Positions 18,838 to 27,412 are shown, counted from the first letter of the stretch. The stretch is 38,499 nucleotides of DNA from Streptomyces sp. CT34 (GCF_000805335.1 NZ_KN708638.1:2695808-2734306), one strand, 5' to 3'. The notes: a model not told the origin generated them from the sequence alone. Numbers and translations: made by a program.

Positions 18838-19491
18838 TCAGGCGTCGTCGCCGAGCACCGGCTCCGGGAGGGTGCCGGCGTTGTGCTCCAGCAGCCGCCA
18901 GCCGCGGGCGCCTTCGCCCAGGACGGACCAGCAGCAGTTCGACAGACCGCCCAGGCTCTCCCAGTGGTGGGAGTCCAGGCCGAGCATCCGCCCGATGGTG
19001 GTGCGGATCGTGCCGCCGTGGCTGACGACGACCAGGGTGCCGTCCTCGGGCAGCTTGTCGGCGTGGTTGAGCACCACGGGGGCGGCCCGGTCGGCGACCT
19101 CGGTCTCCAGTTCGCCGCCACCGCGACGCACCGGCTCACCGCGCTTCCAGGCGGTGTACTCCTCGCCGAACCGCGCCAGGATCTCGTCGTGCGTCAGGCC
19201 CTGCCACGAGCCCGCGAAGGTCTCCCGCAGCGCCGGGTCGTGCGTCACGTCGAGACGGGTCAGGTCGGCCAGCTCGCGGGCGGTCGCCGCGGCCCGGCGC
19301 AGATCGGACGCGATGATGGCGTCCGGCCTCAGGGCGGCGAGCAGCCGGGCCGAGCGCCGCGCCTGGGCGAGGCCGGTCTCGGTCAGCTCGATGTCCGTCG
19401 AGCCCTGGAAGCGGCGCTCCAGATTCCAGGCCGTCTGGCCGTGGCGCCACAGGACGACGCGGCGGCCCCGGCCGCCCTTGGTGCCGTTCAG
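18838..19491 (-). CDS. Histidine phosphatase (phosphoglycerate mutase superfamily), GpgP-like by context
   Basis: Branch-1 histidine phosphatase, 217 residues. The phospho-acceptor His17 lies in LWRHGQTAWN, the second active-site His in VVVSHGGTIR, and the acid-base Glu region in LRETFAGSWQGLTHDEI. In mycobacteria the gene directly after rsfS and nadD (Rv2419c) encodes glucosyl-3-phosphoglycerate phosphatase, so the same role is plausible; broad phosphatase activity is an alternative. The start looks like CTG at 19491: it overlaps the rsfS stop as CTGA and has GGAG 7 nt upstream. No ATG, GTG or TTG fits between there and the conserved RHG motif, and the open frame above it (to 19599) overlaps rsfS and is basic junk. 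Confidence 0.87.
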   Translation of the reverse strand: MNGTKGGRGRRVVLWRHGQTAWNLERRFQGSTDIELTETGLAQARRSARLLAALRPDAIIASDLRRAAATARELADLTRLDVTHDPALRETFAGSWQGLTHDEILARFGEEYTAWKRGEPVRRGGGELETEVADRAAPVVLNHADKLPEDGTLVVVSHGGTIRTTIGRMLGLDSHHWESLGGLSNCCWSVLGEGARGWRLLEHNAGTLPEPVLGDDA

Positions 19492-19922
19492 AGCAGATCT
19501 CCGTCCTCGTGGCCCGCGGTGGCCTCGGCGTGGGCGGCGGCCTTGCCACGGGTGGCCTTGGCCTCCTCGGGGAGGTCGAGCTCGGGGCAGTCCTTCCACA
19601 GGCGTTCGAGCGCGTAGTACACCCGCTCCTCGCTGTGCTGGACGTGGATGACGATGTCGACGTAGTCGAGCAGCACCCAGCGCGCTTCCCGGTCGCCCTC
19701 GCGGCGGACCGGCTTGGCGCCGAGGTCCTTGTTGAGTCGTTCCTCGATCTCGTCGACGATCGCCTTGACCTGGCGGTCGCTGGGCGCGGAGGCCAGCAGG
19801 AAGGCGTCGGTGATCGAGAGGACGTCACTGACGTCGTACGCGATGATGTCGTGCGCGAGCTTGTCGGCCGCTGCCTGAGCGGCGGCGTTGATGAGCTCGA
19901 TGGAGCGGTCCGTGGCGGTCAC
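19488..19922 (-). CDS. rsfS: Ribosomal silencing factor RsfS
   Basis: Binds ribosomal protein L14 and blocks joining of the 30S and 50S subunits, lowering translation in starvation. 144 residues starting at GTG 19922 (GGAAAG 6 nt upstream); the frame continues up to 20057 without conserved character. Hallmarks are AADKLAHDIIAYDVSDVLSITDAFLLASAPSDRQVKAI and the core ARWVLLDYVDIVIHVQHSEERVYYALERLW. A charged Ala/Glu-rich tail follows. It overlaps the phosphatase gene by 4 nt and follows the LCP-like gene by 184 nt in the nadD-LCP-rsfS-phosphatase cluster. Confidence 0.95.
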   Translation of the reverse strand: MTATDRSIELINAAAQAAADKLAHDIIAYDVSDVLSITDAFLLASAPSDRQVKAIVDEIEERLNKDLGAKPVRREGDREARWVLLDYVDIVIHVQHSEERVYYALERLWKDCPELDLPEEAKATRGKAAAHAEATAGHEDGDLL

Positions 19923-20106
19923 AAGCGGCTTTCCGGGTCGGGGGCTGCCTCTCCGGCCGGGGCACTGGGCGCGCGGCGGAGCCGGGCGCGCCGCGGCCCG
20001 CCGGTCGGTCGGATCAGCGGTCAGGTACCCCTCAAGGGTCTCACGGACCACCGACACTCCCGGCGGGCTTTTCGGGCCCGCCGGTCGGTGCCGGTGTTCG
20101 ACCAGG

Positions 20107-21924
20107 TCAGCCCTTGTAGTCCTGGCCGAGGACGACGCCGATGTCCGCGTTCGAGGCGACCTTGCCCTGGGTGACCGCGCCGGCCGGGAGGCCCAGCGTC
20201 TTGGCGACCTCGGCCGCCTTCGCCTTCTGGGCGGCGTCCGCGTACGTCACCTGGGAGGTGGCGGCCGTGGTGTCGCTGCCGCCGTCGACGAAGGTGTAGC
20301 CGCCGTTGAGCAGCGCGACCTGGGCCTTGCCGGTGGCGGCCTTGTCACCGGAGGCGTTGCGGACCGCGACCCGGGGGGTGGTACCGGCGGCGGTCTTCTT
20401 GACCGTGCTGCCCAGGACGTCCTTGACGACGCCGGCCGCCGCGGACGGGCTGAGCGTCCCGTCGGCCTGCACGGGCAGCATCGTGGTGGTGTAGGCGCCG
20501 GTCTTCGCCAGCTCGGCCCGCTGCGCCAGCGAGCTGCCCAGCTGGGCCTCGGTGAGCGGCGGGTCGAGCACCTGGAGGAGCGTCTTCACGGTGGCGGTGG
20601 CGCCGTCCGCGTCGCTGGAGACCTTCTTGAGGGTGGCCTGCATGACCTGCCCGAACCGCGCCAGCTGCTTGGTCTCGCTCTCCCCCGGCCCCTGGTAGGT
20701 GGCGTAGGCGACGGCCGCCTGCCCGTTGAGGGTCTGGGCGGAGCCCTGCTTGACCACCGGGGGGTCGTCCTTCTTGGCGCCCGGTACGGCGGTGTCGGTG
20801 TCGAGGGTGATGCCGCCGACCGTCTCGACCAGGTTCTCCAGGTAGGGGGTGTCCAGCCGCCAGCTGGCCTTGAGGTCGGCGCCGAGGAGGTTGTTGAGGG
20901 ACTCCCGGGTCGGGTCGGTGCCCTCGTCCTTGACGGACTTGCCGAGGGTGGTGGTCGTGCCGTCGTCCTTGGTGACGATGAGGTTGTTGGGCAGCAGGAG
21001 GGTGGTGCCCTTGTGGGTGGTCGCGTTGTCCACGAGGAGGGCCGTGGAGCTGTTGCCGGTCTTGGAGTCCCGCAGGTTCACGACGAGGACGTCCCGCTTC
21101 TGCGCGCCGGCCGCCGCGGCGCCGCCGCCCGCGCCGGAGAGCGCCGGCAGCTTGCCGGCCCACCACAGGTAGCCGACCCCGCCGGCCACGAGGAGGGCCA
21201 GCACGACCGACAGCACGACGATCCGGCTGCGCCCGCGCCGTTTGGCCTCCTCGCGCCGCTCGGTGCGGCTCTCGGTGAACTTCAGCCAGTCGATGACGTC
21301 TTCGGAGTCCTCGTCCGGCTCCTCGATGAACGAGAACTGCTCGGTGCGGTATTCGGGCGCCGTGGCCTCCGCGCCGGCGCGCTCGGCCTTCTCGGTGCCG
21401 GCCGGTGCGGTCGGCTCCTCCGGGCGCCGCTGCGGCGCCCCGGCATGCCGCTCCCCATAGGAGAACTGCTCGGGGATCTGCTCATGGACGTGCTCGTGGA
21501 GCTGCTCGTAGGCCGGCTGCGGCGCCTGCTGCGGGATCCACTCGCCCTGGTGGGGCTGGTGCTGCGGCTGGGCGTACGGGTCGTACTGCTGCGGGTAGCC
21601 GGGCTGCTGCTGCACCTGCCCGCCGCCGTAGGCGCCGTAGCCGTACTCCGGCTGCGCCTGGTACGGCTGCCCGCCCTGGCCGGGCTGCGCGCCGTAGGGG
21701 TCGTAGCCGTCCTGGACCGGCTGCGCGGTCTGCTGGGCCGGCTGCCCGTAGGGGTCGTAGTGCTGCTGCTCGTACGACTGCTGCGGCGCCTCCTGGTGCA
21801 CCGGCCGGCCGTAGGCGTCGTAGCCGTGGTAGCCGTGGCTCTGCTGTCCCCGACCCTGCCCCTGGGCATACGGGTCGTGGGCATACGGGTCCTGCGGACC
21901 GTACGGATCGTGTCGGTCAGTCAC
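20107..21924 (-). CDS. pdtA: LCP (LytR-CpsA-Psr)-like membrane protein with LytR_C domain, PdtA/SCO2578 type
   Basis: 605 residues. Residues 1-~190 are disordered and rich in Gln, Tyr, Pro and Gly with DPYGQ/DPYA repeats. A charged juxtamembrane segment (DEDSEDVIDWLKFTESRTERREE) and one transmembrane helix (~233-257) follow, then the extracytoplasmic LCP-like domain and a C-terminal LytR_C domain (VAVRNASG to the end). LCP enzymes move glycopolymers from lipid carriers onto peptidoglycan. From memory, the S. coelicolor homologue next to nadD, SCO2578 (PdtA), is needed for polydiglycosylphosphate attachment and normal sporulation. Oddly, the catalytic PRD motif reads LPNN here and the SDT motif is not evident, so the domain is divergent. 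GTG 21924 has AAAGGGG 6 nt upstream, 23 nt after nadD. Confidence 0.82.
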   Translation of the reverse strand: MTDRHDPYGPQDPYAHDPYAQGQGRGQQSHGYHGYDAYGRPVHQEAPQQSYEQQHYDPYGQPAQQTAQPVQDGYDPYGAQPGQGGQPYQAQPEYGYGAYGGGQVQQQPGYPQQYDPYAQPQHQPHQGEWIPQQAPQPAYEQLHEHVHEQIPEQFSYGERHAGAPQRRPEEPTAPAGTEKAERAGAEATAPEYRTEQFSFIEEPDEDSEDVIDWLKFTESRTERREEAKRRGRSRIVVLSVVLALLVAGGVGYLWWAGKLPALSGAGGGAAAAGAQKRDVLVVNLRDSKTGNSSTALLVDNATTHKGTTLLLPNNLIVTKDDGTTTTLGKSVKDEGTDPTRESLNNLLGADLKASWRLDTPYLENLVETVGGITLDTDTAVPGAKKDDPPVVKQGSAQTLNGQAAVAYATYQGPGESETKQLARFGQVMQATLKKVSSDADGATATVKTLLQVLDPPLTEAQLGSSLAQRAELAKTGAYTTTMLPVQADGTLSPSAAAGVVKDVLGSTVKKTAAGTTPRVAVRNASGDKAATGKAQVALLNGGYTFVDGGSDTTAATSQVTYADAAQKAKAAEVAKTLGLPAGAVTQGKVASNADIGVVLGQDYKG

Positions 21925-21947
21925 CGGTGCCCCTTTCCGTCACCCCG

Positions 21948-22559
21948 TCAGCGGTCGTCGCGGTACAGCTGCTTTTTGTCGATATAGCGCACCACACCGT
22001 CCGGTACCAGGTACCAGACCGGTTCCCCCTGGGCGACGCGCGCCCGGCAGTCGGTCGAGGAGATGGCCAGCGCGGGCACCTCGACGAGGGAGACCGCCCC
22101 CTCGGGCAGCCCGGGGTCCGCGAGGACGTGGCCGGGCCGGGTCACCCCGATGAAGTGGGCGAGCGAGACCAGCTCCGCCGCGTCGTGCCAGGTCAGGATC
22201 TGGCTGAGTGCGTCCGCACCGGTGATGAAGAACAGGTCCGCGTCCTGATGTTCCGCGCGCAGATCGCGCAGCGTGTCTATCGTGTACGTCCTGCCGCCGC
22301 GGTCGATGTCGATGCGGCTGACGGAGAACTGCGGATTCGACGCGGTCGCGATGACCGTCATCAGGTACCGGTCCTCGGCCGGGGACACCTTCTTGTGGCT
22401 CTTCTGCCACGGCTGCCCCGTGGGCACAAAGATGACCTCGTCGAGGTGGAACTGGCTGGCCACCTCGCTTGCGGCGACCAGGTGTCCGTGATGGATCGGG
22501 TCGAACGTGCCGCCCATCACTCCGAGTCGCCGCTTCACGGGTCCTGTGTGCTCTCCCAT
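21948..22559 (-). CDS. nadD: Nicotinate-nucleotide adenylyltransferase
   Basis: Joins nicotinate mononucleotide and ATP to make deamido-NAD in NAD synthesis; cytosolic, 203 residues. The nucleotidyltransferase motif [11 protein letters not shown] is at residues 16-26, and the second ATP-binding motif [10 protein letters not shown] is near the C-terminus. [25 protein letters not shown] and [16 protein letters not shown] are also characteristic. The ATG at 22559 is used; a GTG seven codons later (VKRRLG) is an alternative with AGGA just upstream. TAGGGT lies 8 nt before the ATG, possibly a near-leaderless promoter. It is first in the nadD-LCP-rsfS-phosphatase run. Confidence 0.95.
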   Translation of the reverse strand: MGEHTGPVKRRLGVMGGTFDPIHHGHLVAASEVASQFHLDEVIFVPTGQPWQKSHKKVSPAEDRYLMTVIATASNPQFSVSRIDIDRGGRTYTIDTLRDLRAEHQDADLFFITGADALSQILTWHDAAELVSLAHFIGVTRPGHVLADPGLPEGAVSLVEVPALAISSTDCRARVAQGEPVWYLVPDGVVRYIDKKQLYRDDR

Positions 22560-22611
22560 GCGTGCAGACCCTACTTGGCGGGACGCGTTGCCGGGGGCCG
22601 GGTGTTCGGGC

Positions 22612-22773
22612 TCAGTGGTCGCGGTTGAAACGGGTGGTGATCCAGAGCAGGAGAAGCAGGATGAAAAGGGCGCCACCACCGGTGATGAACGGGTTGAGGC
22701 TGTCGTGGTTGCCACCCTTCATCCCGCCTTCGGCGAGGGTGACCAGGGACTGTGCGGCAGGGTGCAGACTCAT
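22612..22773 (-). CDS. Small one-helix membrane protein (53 aa)
   Basis: Unrecognised. [22 protein letters not shown] is followed by one strong C-terminal transmembrane helix ([18 protein letters not shown]) and the tail NRDH. GC third-position bias is retained and the helix is clean, which supports a real gene. The start is uncertain: the frame continues to 22821 and ATG 22773 has no clear Shine-Dalgarno site. It sits 52 nt upstream of nadD on the same strand. Confidence 0.6.
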   Translation of the reverse strand: MSLHPAAQSLVTLAEGGMKGGNHDSLNPFITGGGALFILLLLLWITTRFNRDH

Positions 22774-22918
22774 CGTTGGCAGGACCAATCCGGGCGGGTT
22801 TCGGACAGAGGCTTCCGCCACATCGTAAGCGTCGCGTCACCGGGGGCTCACGCCGACTCCGCCCGAAGCCTCCCGGGCGGCGTCCGCGCTGGTCCCGAGG
22901 GGTGCCCGCGGCCCGTCC

Positions 22919-23071
22919 TCAGTCCTGGTTGCCGTAGCCGCGCAGCAGGATCCACGCGAGCAGCGCGGCGCCCACGACGCCGACGATGATCACGGTACGC
23001 AGCAGCCAGCCGGGGCCGTCCCCCCTGGAGGTCTCCTCGGCGGCGGCGAGCAGCAGGGTCGGATGCGGCAT
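22919..23071 (-). CDS. Small one-helix membrane protein (50 aa)
   Basis: Unrecognised. The N-terminal half MPHPTLLLAAAEETSRGDGPG is followed by one helix (LLRTVIIVGVVGAALLAWILL) and the short tail RGYGNQD. ATG 23071 has GAGGGAG 8 nt upstream, strong support for the start over the frame opening at 23230. It is divergent from the M48 protease gene, 130 bp away. Confidence 0.68.
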   Translation of the reverse strand: MPHPTLLLAAAEETSRGDGPGWLLRTVIIVGVVGAALLAWILLRGYGNQD

Positions 23072-23163
23072 GGCGGTGGCTCCCTCGTGTGGCGGCCTGG
23101 TCGGTCGGTGGTGCGCTCGCCAGCGTACGCCCGAGCATCCATTCCGCTGTCGGTGGCGTCCTC

Positions 23164-23169
23164 TACGCT
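23164..23169 (+). promoter_or_regulatory. Possible -10 box of the M48 protease gene
   Basis: TACGCT lies 32 nt upstream of the ATG (23202), which also has a strong GGGGGAGG ribosome site at 23189-23196. No convincing -35 is seen. Confidence 0.35.
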
Positions 23170-23201
23170 GAAACCACGCAGTCGAACAGGGGGAGGCCCC
23201 A

Positions 23202-24287
23202 ATGACGGAGAGCCCAGACGGCAGCGCCAACGTACCGAGCAGGGACCGCAGGCGGTTCCCCGGTATCTCGTCGCGGTCCTACGAGCACCCGGCGGACCGC
23301 TCGGCGCTGGTCGCGCTGCGCAAGCTGAGCGGGTTCGACACCGTCTTCAAGACGCTCAGCGGCTTGTTGCCGGAGCGCAGCCTGCGGCTGCTCTTCCTGT
23401 CGGACTCGGTCCGGGTCGGCGAGCAGCAGTTCGCCCACCTCAACGACATGCTGCGGGACGCCTGCCACATCCTGGACCTGGAGAAGGTCCCGCCGATGTA
23501 CGTCAATCAGGACCCGCAGCCCAACGCCATGTGCATCGGCCTGGACGAGCCGATCATCGTGGTCACGACCGGCCTCGTCGAGCTCCTGGACGAGGAGGAG
23601 ATGCGGGCGGTCATCGGCCACGAGGTGGGCCACGCCCTGTCCGGGCACGCGGTGTACCGCACGATTCTGCTGTTCCTGACGAACCTGGCGCTGAAGGTCG
23701 CCTGGATCCCGCTGGGCAATGTCGCGATCATGGCGATCGTGACGGCGCTGCGCGAGTGGTTCCGCAAGTCGGAGCTGTCCGCGGACCGCGCCGGCCTGCT
23801 GGTCGGCCAGGATCTGCAGGCGTCGATGCGCGGCCTGATGAAGCTGGCCGGCGGCAACCACCTGCACCAGATGAACGTGGACGCGTTCCTCGCGCAGGCC
23901 GAGGAGTACGAGGCCGGCGGCGATCTGCGGGACTCCGTACTGAAGATCCTCAACCTCCTTCCGCGCAGCCACCCGTTCACCACCGTGCGGGCGGCCGAGC
24001 TGAAGAAGTGGTCCCAGAGCCGCGACTACCAGCGCATCATGGACGGCCACTACCCGCGCCGCGACGAGGACAAGGACGCGTCGGTCTCCGACTCGTTCAA
24101 GGACTCCGCCACGCACTACGCCGACTCGGTGCGCAGCAGCAAGGACCCGCTGATGGGCCTGGTCCGCGATATCGCGGGCGGCGCGGGGGACTTGGGCGGC
24201 AAGCTGCGCGACACGGTCTTCGGCTCGCGCTCCGACGGCTCCGGTGGGGCTAACGGATCGGGTGGCTCGGGTTCGGCTGGGAAGTAG
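23202..24287 (+). CDS. M48-family zinc metallopeptidase
   Basis: HtpX/Ste24-superfamily protease, 361 residues. The zinc site is complete: H140-E141-x-x-H144 in VIGHEVGHALSGH, and Glu191 in KSELSADRAG as third ligand. Hydrophobic stretches flanking the motif (VYRTILLFLTNLALKVAWIPLG and NVAIMAIVTAL) suggest membrane association. SHPFTTVRAAELKKW is the usual downstream motif. The C-terminal ~70 residues are charged and then Gly/Ser-rich. The ATG has a strong Shine-Dalgarno. Its 3' end overlaps the convergent membrane-protein gene by 38 bp (24250-24287). Relatives degrade misfolded membrane proteins; the substrate here is unknown. Confidence 0.92.
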   Translation: MTESPDGSANVPSRDRRRFPGISSRSYEHPADRSALVALRKLSGFDTVFKTLSGLLPERSLRLLFLSDSVRVGEQQFAHLNDMLRDACHILDLEKVPPMYVNQDPQPNAMCIGLDEPIIVVTTGLVELLDEEEMRAVIGHEVGHALSGHAVYRTILLFLTNLALKVAWIPLGNVAIMAIVTALREWFRKSELSADRAGLLVGQDLQASMRGLMKLAGGNHLHQMNVDAFLAQAEEYEAGGDLRDSVLKILNLLPRSHPFTTVRAAELKKWSQSRDYQRIMDGHYPRRDEDKDASVSDSFKDSATHYADSVRSSKDPLMGLVRDIAGGAGDLGGKLRDTVFGSRSDGSGGANGSGGSGSAGK

Positions 24288-25377
24288 CCGAAAGCTCGCC
24301 GCAGACCGAGGCGTTGGGCCGGCCGGCGGCGTAGGGGTCGGTCACCGCGGGCCGGTCGGTGCCGGCGTGCTGCCCCGCGAGCAGCGGACGCAGCACGTCG
24401 GCCGGGTCGGACGAGCAGGACAGCGGTCCCGCCTGGAGGCTGCTCTGGAGCACCTGGAGGCGGTGGTCGTTGAGGTCGTCCCGGCTGAGCCGGAAGTGCA
24501 TCTCGCGCCGGACGGTGACCAGCGAGGCGGCGCCCGGCGTCGGTGTGCCGATCTGCTGCCCCGCGGCGCCGTCCTGCTGGGCGCCGGCGACCGGCCGTAC
24601 GGCGTAGACGAAGGTGTAGTCGGCGGTGACGTCCAGCGCGTCCGGGCTCAACTCCACCGCGGACAGCGTGCCGTTGACCCGGACGTCGCGGTCGGCGAGC
24701 TCGGTCCGCCGGGGGTCGAAGCGGACCAGCCAGCCGGTCGCGGCATAGCGGCCGTTGTCGTCGGGGTGCGCCATGCTCCGGTCGAACTGGTCGAGTTGGC
24801 CGGTGTCCAGCAGCAGCCGCACCGGCCGTACGGACCCGCCGGTGAGGGTGGCCGGGTCCACCGACGAGCGGACGATGTAGTCCTTGGCGATGGTCAGCGC
24901 GGTGACGATCTGGCCGTCCGAGAAGTGCGCACTGCGCTCGACGTCGGGGAGGTTGACGCCCGCCGCGCCGATCCGGAAGTCCGCCGCCGGGCTGTGCGCG
25001 AAGAGGTCGGCGGGGGTCGCGCCCGGTACGGTCCCGGCCGGCGCCAGCGGCACCACCGCGGAGCGCAGCGGCTGCGCCCGGAGGGGCTCCGGGGCCTTGT
25101 ACGGGTGGCGTATGCCCATGTAGACGGCGGTGCCGAAGGCCAGCACGATCAGCAGTACCAGCAGGATCGCCTGGCGGGATCCGCCCAGCCGCAGCCACGC
25201 GTGGCGGGTGCGCACGGCCGGTGAATGGTGCTCGCCGAGCCGCTCGTCGGCGGAGAATTCCTGCAGGCGTGCAGCGCGGACGAACGACTCGTCGAAGACA
25301 ACGGATCGGTACTCGTCGTCACCGCCTCCCGGGGCGCCGTCGGGCGTCCCTTCGGGAGGGTCACCAGGCCGGCTCAT
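24250..25377 (-). CDS. SCO2583-type membrane protein
   Basis: 375 residues. The cytosolic N-terminus contains DEYRSVVFDESFVRAA, shared with the next gene upstream. One transmembrane helix (AILLVLLIVLAFGTAVYMGI, ~70-90) is followed by a ~280-residue extracytoplasmic domain with two Cys residues near the end (CSSD and VCGEL) that could form a disulfide. I recall the S. coelicolor counterpart SCO2583 only as a family name; no enzymatic motif is visible. The ATG at 25377 has no Shine-Dalgarno site but TACCCT lies 6 nt upstream with TTTACC 16 nt further, implying a leaderless transcript. The stop overlaps the M48 gene convergently. Confidence 0.82.
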   Translation of the reverse strand: MSRPGDPPEGTPDGAPGGGDDEYRSVVFDESFVRAARLQEFSADERLGEHHSPAVRTRHAWLRLGGSRQAILLVLLIVLAFGTAVYMGIRHPYKAPEPLRAQPLRSAVVPLAPAGTVPGATPADLFAHSPAADFRIGAAGVNLPDVERSAHFSDGQIVTALTIAKDYIVRSSVDPATLTGGSVRPVRLLLDTGQLDQFDRSMAHPDDNGRYAATGWLVRFDPRRTELADRDVRVNGTLSAVELSPDALDVTADYTFVYAVRPVAGAQQDGAAGQQIGTPTPGAASLVTVRREMHFRLSRDDLNDHRLQVLQSSLQAGPLSCSSDPADVLRPLLAGQHAGTDRPAVTDPYAAGRPNASVCGELSATSQPNPSHPIR

Positions 25378-25383
25378 ACCACA

Positions 25384-25411
25384 AGGGTAGGTCTGCCGAG
25401 GCGAAGGTAAA
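25384..25411 (-). promoter_or_regulatory. Leaderless promoter of the SCO2583-type gene
   Basis: -35 TTTACC (25406-25411), 16-bp spacer, -10 TACCCT (25384-25389), then 6 nt to the ATG at 25377. No ribosome-binding site exists between. Confidence 0.55.
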
Positions 25412-25436
25412 CGCCGGGAGACGCCATAACTTCACG

Positions 25437-26057
25437 TCAGTGCGGCCGGGGCGCGGCGGAGGACGACGGGTGCTCCGGCACCGCGGAAGCGGGTGGTGGC
25501 AGGCCGGGGCGGGGCGTGTGCGCGATGTGCGTGCCGGCGGTGGGCGGGGTGCCGGTGGCCGGTGCGTCCACGCCGCTGGTACGGGTCGGCGCCGCCGGGC
25601 TCTGGGGGCGGCCGGCGACCCCCCGGTAGACGGCGCTGAAGGCCAGCGCCACCAGCCCGATGCCCATCACCACGGCGAGCACCCAGGCGATGGGGCGGTG
25701 CCAGCGAGCGCTGCCGCGATACGGGCGCAGCGACCCGCCGTAGGGGCCGTACGGGCCGTCGGCCGGATATCCGTCGTCGTAGGCCCCGTGGCCGCCGGGC
25801 GCCGGGCAGTCGAAGTCGTCGCCCTCCGGCCCGAACCCGGGCCCCGGGCGGGCCGCCGCCTCGGCCTCCGCACGCGCCTCGGCCGCGGCCAGCATCCGCT
25901 CGACCGCCGAGGGTTCGTGGATCGTCGCGGCCCGTACGAATTCCTCGTCGAAGACCACGGAAGCGAAGTCCTCGTCCGCTCTTCCGTGGCTCCCGTGGTG
26001 GTGCTCGTCGGGCTCCTCGCCGTCCGGGAACGGCGTGCCCCCCACGTCGTCCGGCAC
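25437..26057 (-). CDS. SCO2584-type spore-wall-associated membrane protein
   Basis: 206 residues. The acidic/His-rich N-terminus leads into DEDFASVVFDEEFVRAA and EPSAVERMLAAAEARAEAEAAAR (helical). A Gly/Tyr/Pro-rich spacer, one transmembrane helix (IAWVLAVVMGIGLVALAFSAVY, ~123-145) and a short Pro/Ala/Thr/Ser-rich outer tail follow. The S. coelicolor counterpart SCO2584 has been linked to the spore-wall-synthesising complex; this assignment rests on the motif, size and position next to proA. GTG 26057 has no Shine-Dalgarno site; TACCCT sits 6 nt upstream. The 3' neighbour shares the N-terminal motif, suggesting duplication of the cytosolic segment. Confidence 0.8.
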   Translation of the reverse strand: MPDDVGGTPFPDGEEPDEHHHGSHGRADEDFASVVFDEEFVRAATIHEPSAVERMLAAAEARAEAEAAARPGPGFGPEGDDFDCPAPGGHGAYDDGYPADGPYGPYGGSLRPYRGSARWHRPIAWVLAVVMGIGLVALAFSAVYRGVAGRPQSPAAPTRTSGVDAPATGTPPTAGTHIAHTPRPGLPPPASAVPEHPSSSAAPRPH

Positions 26058-26063
26058 CCGTCC

Positions 26064-26069
26064 AGGGTA
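26064..26069 (-). promoter_or_regulatory. -10 box of the SCO2584-type gene (leaderless)
   Basis: TACCCT followed by GGACGG and then the GTG start at 26057. The spacing is identical to that at 25384 and 10887. The -35 is weak. Confidence 0.45.
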
Positions 26070-26143
26070 GCCCCGGCCGGACCGTTTGGGCAGAGAGCGA
26101 AGCGAGGGAACAGCGTGCGGAACGGGGCCGTGCGCGGGGCGGT

Positions 26144-27412
26144 TCAGCGGGTGTGGCCGTCGCCCGTGACGATGTACTTGGTGGACGTCAGCTCCGGAAG
26201 ACCCATGGGGCCACGGGCATGCAGCTTCTGGGTGGAGATGCCGATCTCGGCGCCGAAGCCGAACTGGCCGCCGTCGGTGAAGCGGGTCGAGGCGTTGACC
26301 GCGACGGTCGTGGAATCCACCAACTGGGTGAACCGGCGAGCGGCGGCCTGCGATCCCGTGACGATGGCCTCGGTGTGGCCCGAGGTCCAGCGCCGGATGT
26401 GCGCCACCGCCGCGTCCAGGTCGGGCACCACGGCCGCCGCGATGTCGTAGGAGAGGTACTCCGTCGCCCAGTCCTCGTCGGTGGCCGGGGCGACCAGGCC
26501 GGGCCCGGCCTGCTGCCAGGCCGCGTCGCCGTGCACCACGACACCGGCCTGGGTCAGCGCCTCCAGGGCGCGCGGCAGGAACTTCTCGGCGATCCCGGCG
26601 TGCACCAGCACCGTCTCGGCGGCGTTGCAGACGCTGGGCCGCTGCGCCTTGGAGTTGACCAGGATGTCGATCGCCATCTCGAGGTCGGCGGCCTCGTCGA
26701 CGTACACATGGCAGTTGCCGGTGCCGGTCTCGATGACCGGGACGGTGGACTCCTCGACGACCGTGCGGATCAGGGCGGCGCCGCCGCGCGGGATCAGCAC
26801 GTCGACCAGGCCGCGGGCGCGCATCAGCTCGCGCACCGACTCCCGGCTCTCCCCGGGCACCAGCTGCACCGCGTCGGCCGGCAGCCCGGCGCTCTCCACG
26901 GCGCCGCGCAGCACCTCCACCAGCGCGCTGTTGGAGGCGTAGGCGGAGGACGAGCCGCGCAGCAGCACGGCGTTGCCGGACTTCAGGCAGAGCGCGGCGG
27001 CGTCCACCGTCACATTGGGCCGGGCCTCGTAGATGATCCCGATCACGCCGAGCGGGACCCGGACCTGGCGCAGGTCGAGGCCGTTGGGCAGGGTCGAGCC
27101 GCGCACCACCTCGCCCACCGGGTCGGGCAGCGCCACGACCTTGCGGACGTCGTCGGCGATGGCCGCGATCCGCTCGGGGGTGAGGGTGAGCCGGTCCACG
27201 ATCGAGGCGGAGGTGCCGGCGGCCCTGGCCTTCTCGATGTCCTGGGCGTTGGCGGCCACGATCGCGTCGGTGTGCGCCACCAGCGCGGCGGCGATGGCGA
27301 GCAGCGCCCCGTCACGGGCCGTGCGCGGCAGCGGCGCCAGGACGGCGGCGGCCTCCTTGGCGCGGCGGGCGGTGTCGAGGACGGGCGAGGACTGCGATGC
27401 ACTGCTGGTCAT
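26144..27412 (-). CDS. proA: Glutamate-5-semialdehyde dehydrogenase (gamma-glutamyl phosphate reductase)
   Basis: Second step of proline synthesis: NADPH reduction of gamma-glutamyl phosphate to glutamate semialdehyde. 422 residues, normal length. The catalytic Cys262 is in [15 protein letters not shown]. Other family segments are [57 protein letters not shown] and [21 protein letters not shown]. The ATG at 27412 lacks a Shine-Dalgarno site but TAGGCT is 6 nt upstream, so it may be transcribed as a leaderless message independent of proB. An insertion element separates it from the proB side of the cluster. Confidence 0.97.
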   Translation of the reverse strand: MTSSASQSSPVLDTARRAKEAAAVLAPLPRTARDGALLAIAAALVAHTDAIVAANAQDIEKARAAGTSASIVDRLTLTPERIAAIADDVRKVVALPDPVGEVVRGSTLPNGLDLRQVRVPLGVIGIIYEARPNVTVDAAALCLKSGNAVLLRGSSSAYASNSALVEVLRGAVESAGLPADAVQLVPGESRESVRELMRARGLVDVLIPRGGAALIRTVVEESTVPVIETGTGNCHVYVDEAADLEMAIDILVNSKAQRPSVCNAAETVLVHAGIAEKFLPRALEALTQAGVVVHGDAAWQQAGPGLVAPATDEDWATEYLSYDIAAAVVPDLDAAVAHIRRWTSGHTEAIVTGSQAAARRFTQLVDSTTVAVNASTRFTDGGQFGFGAEIGISTQKLHARGPMGLPELTSTKYIVTGDGHTR

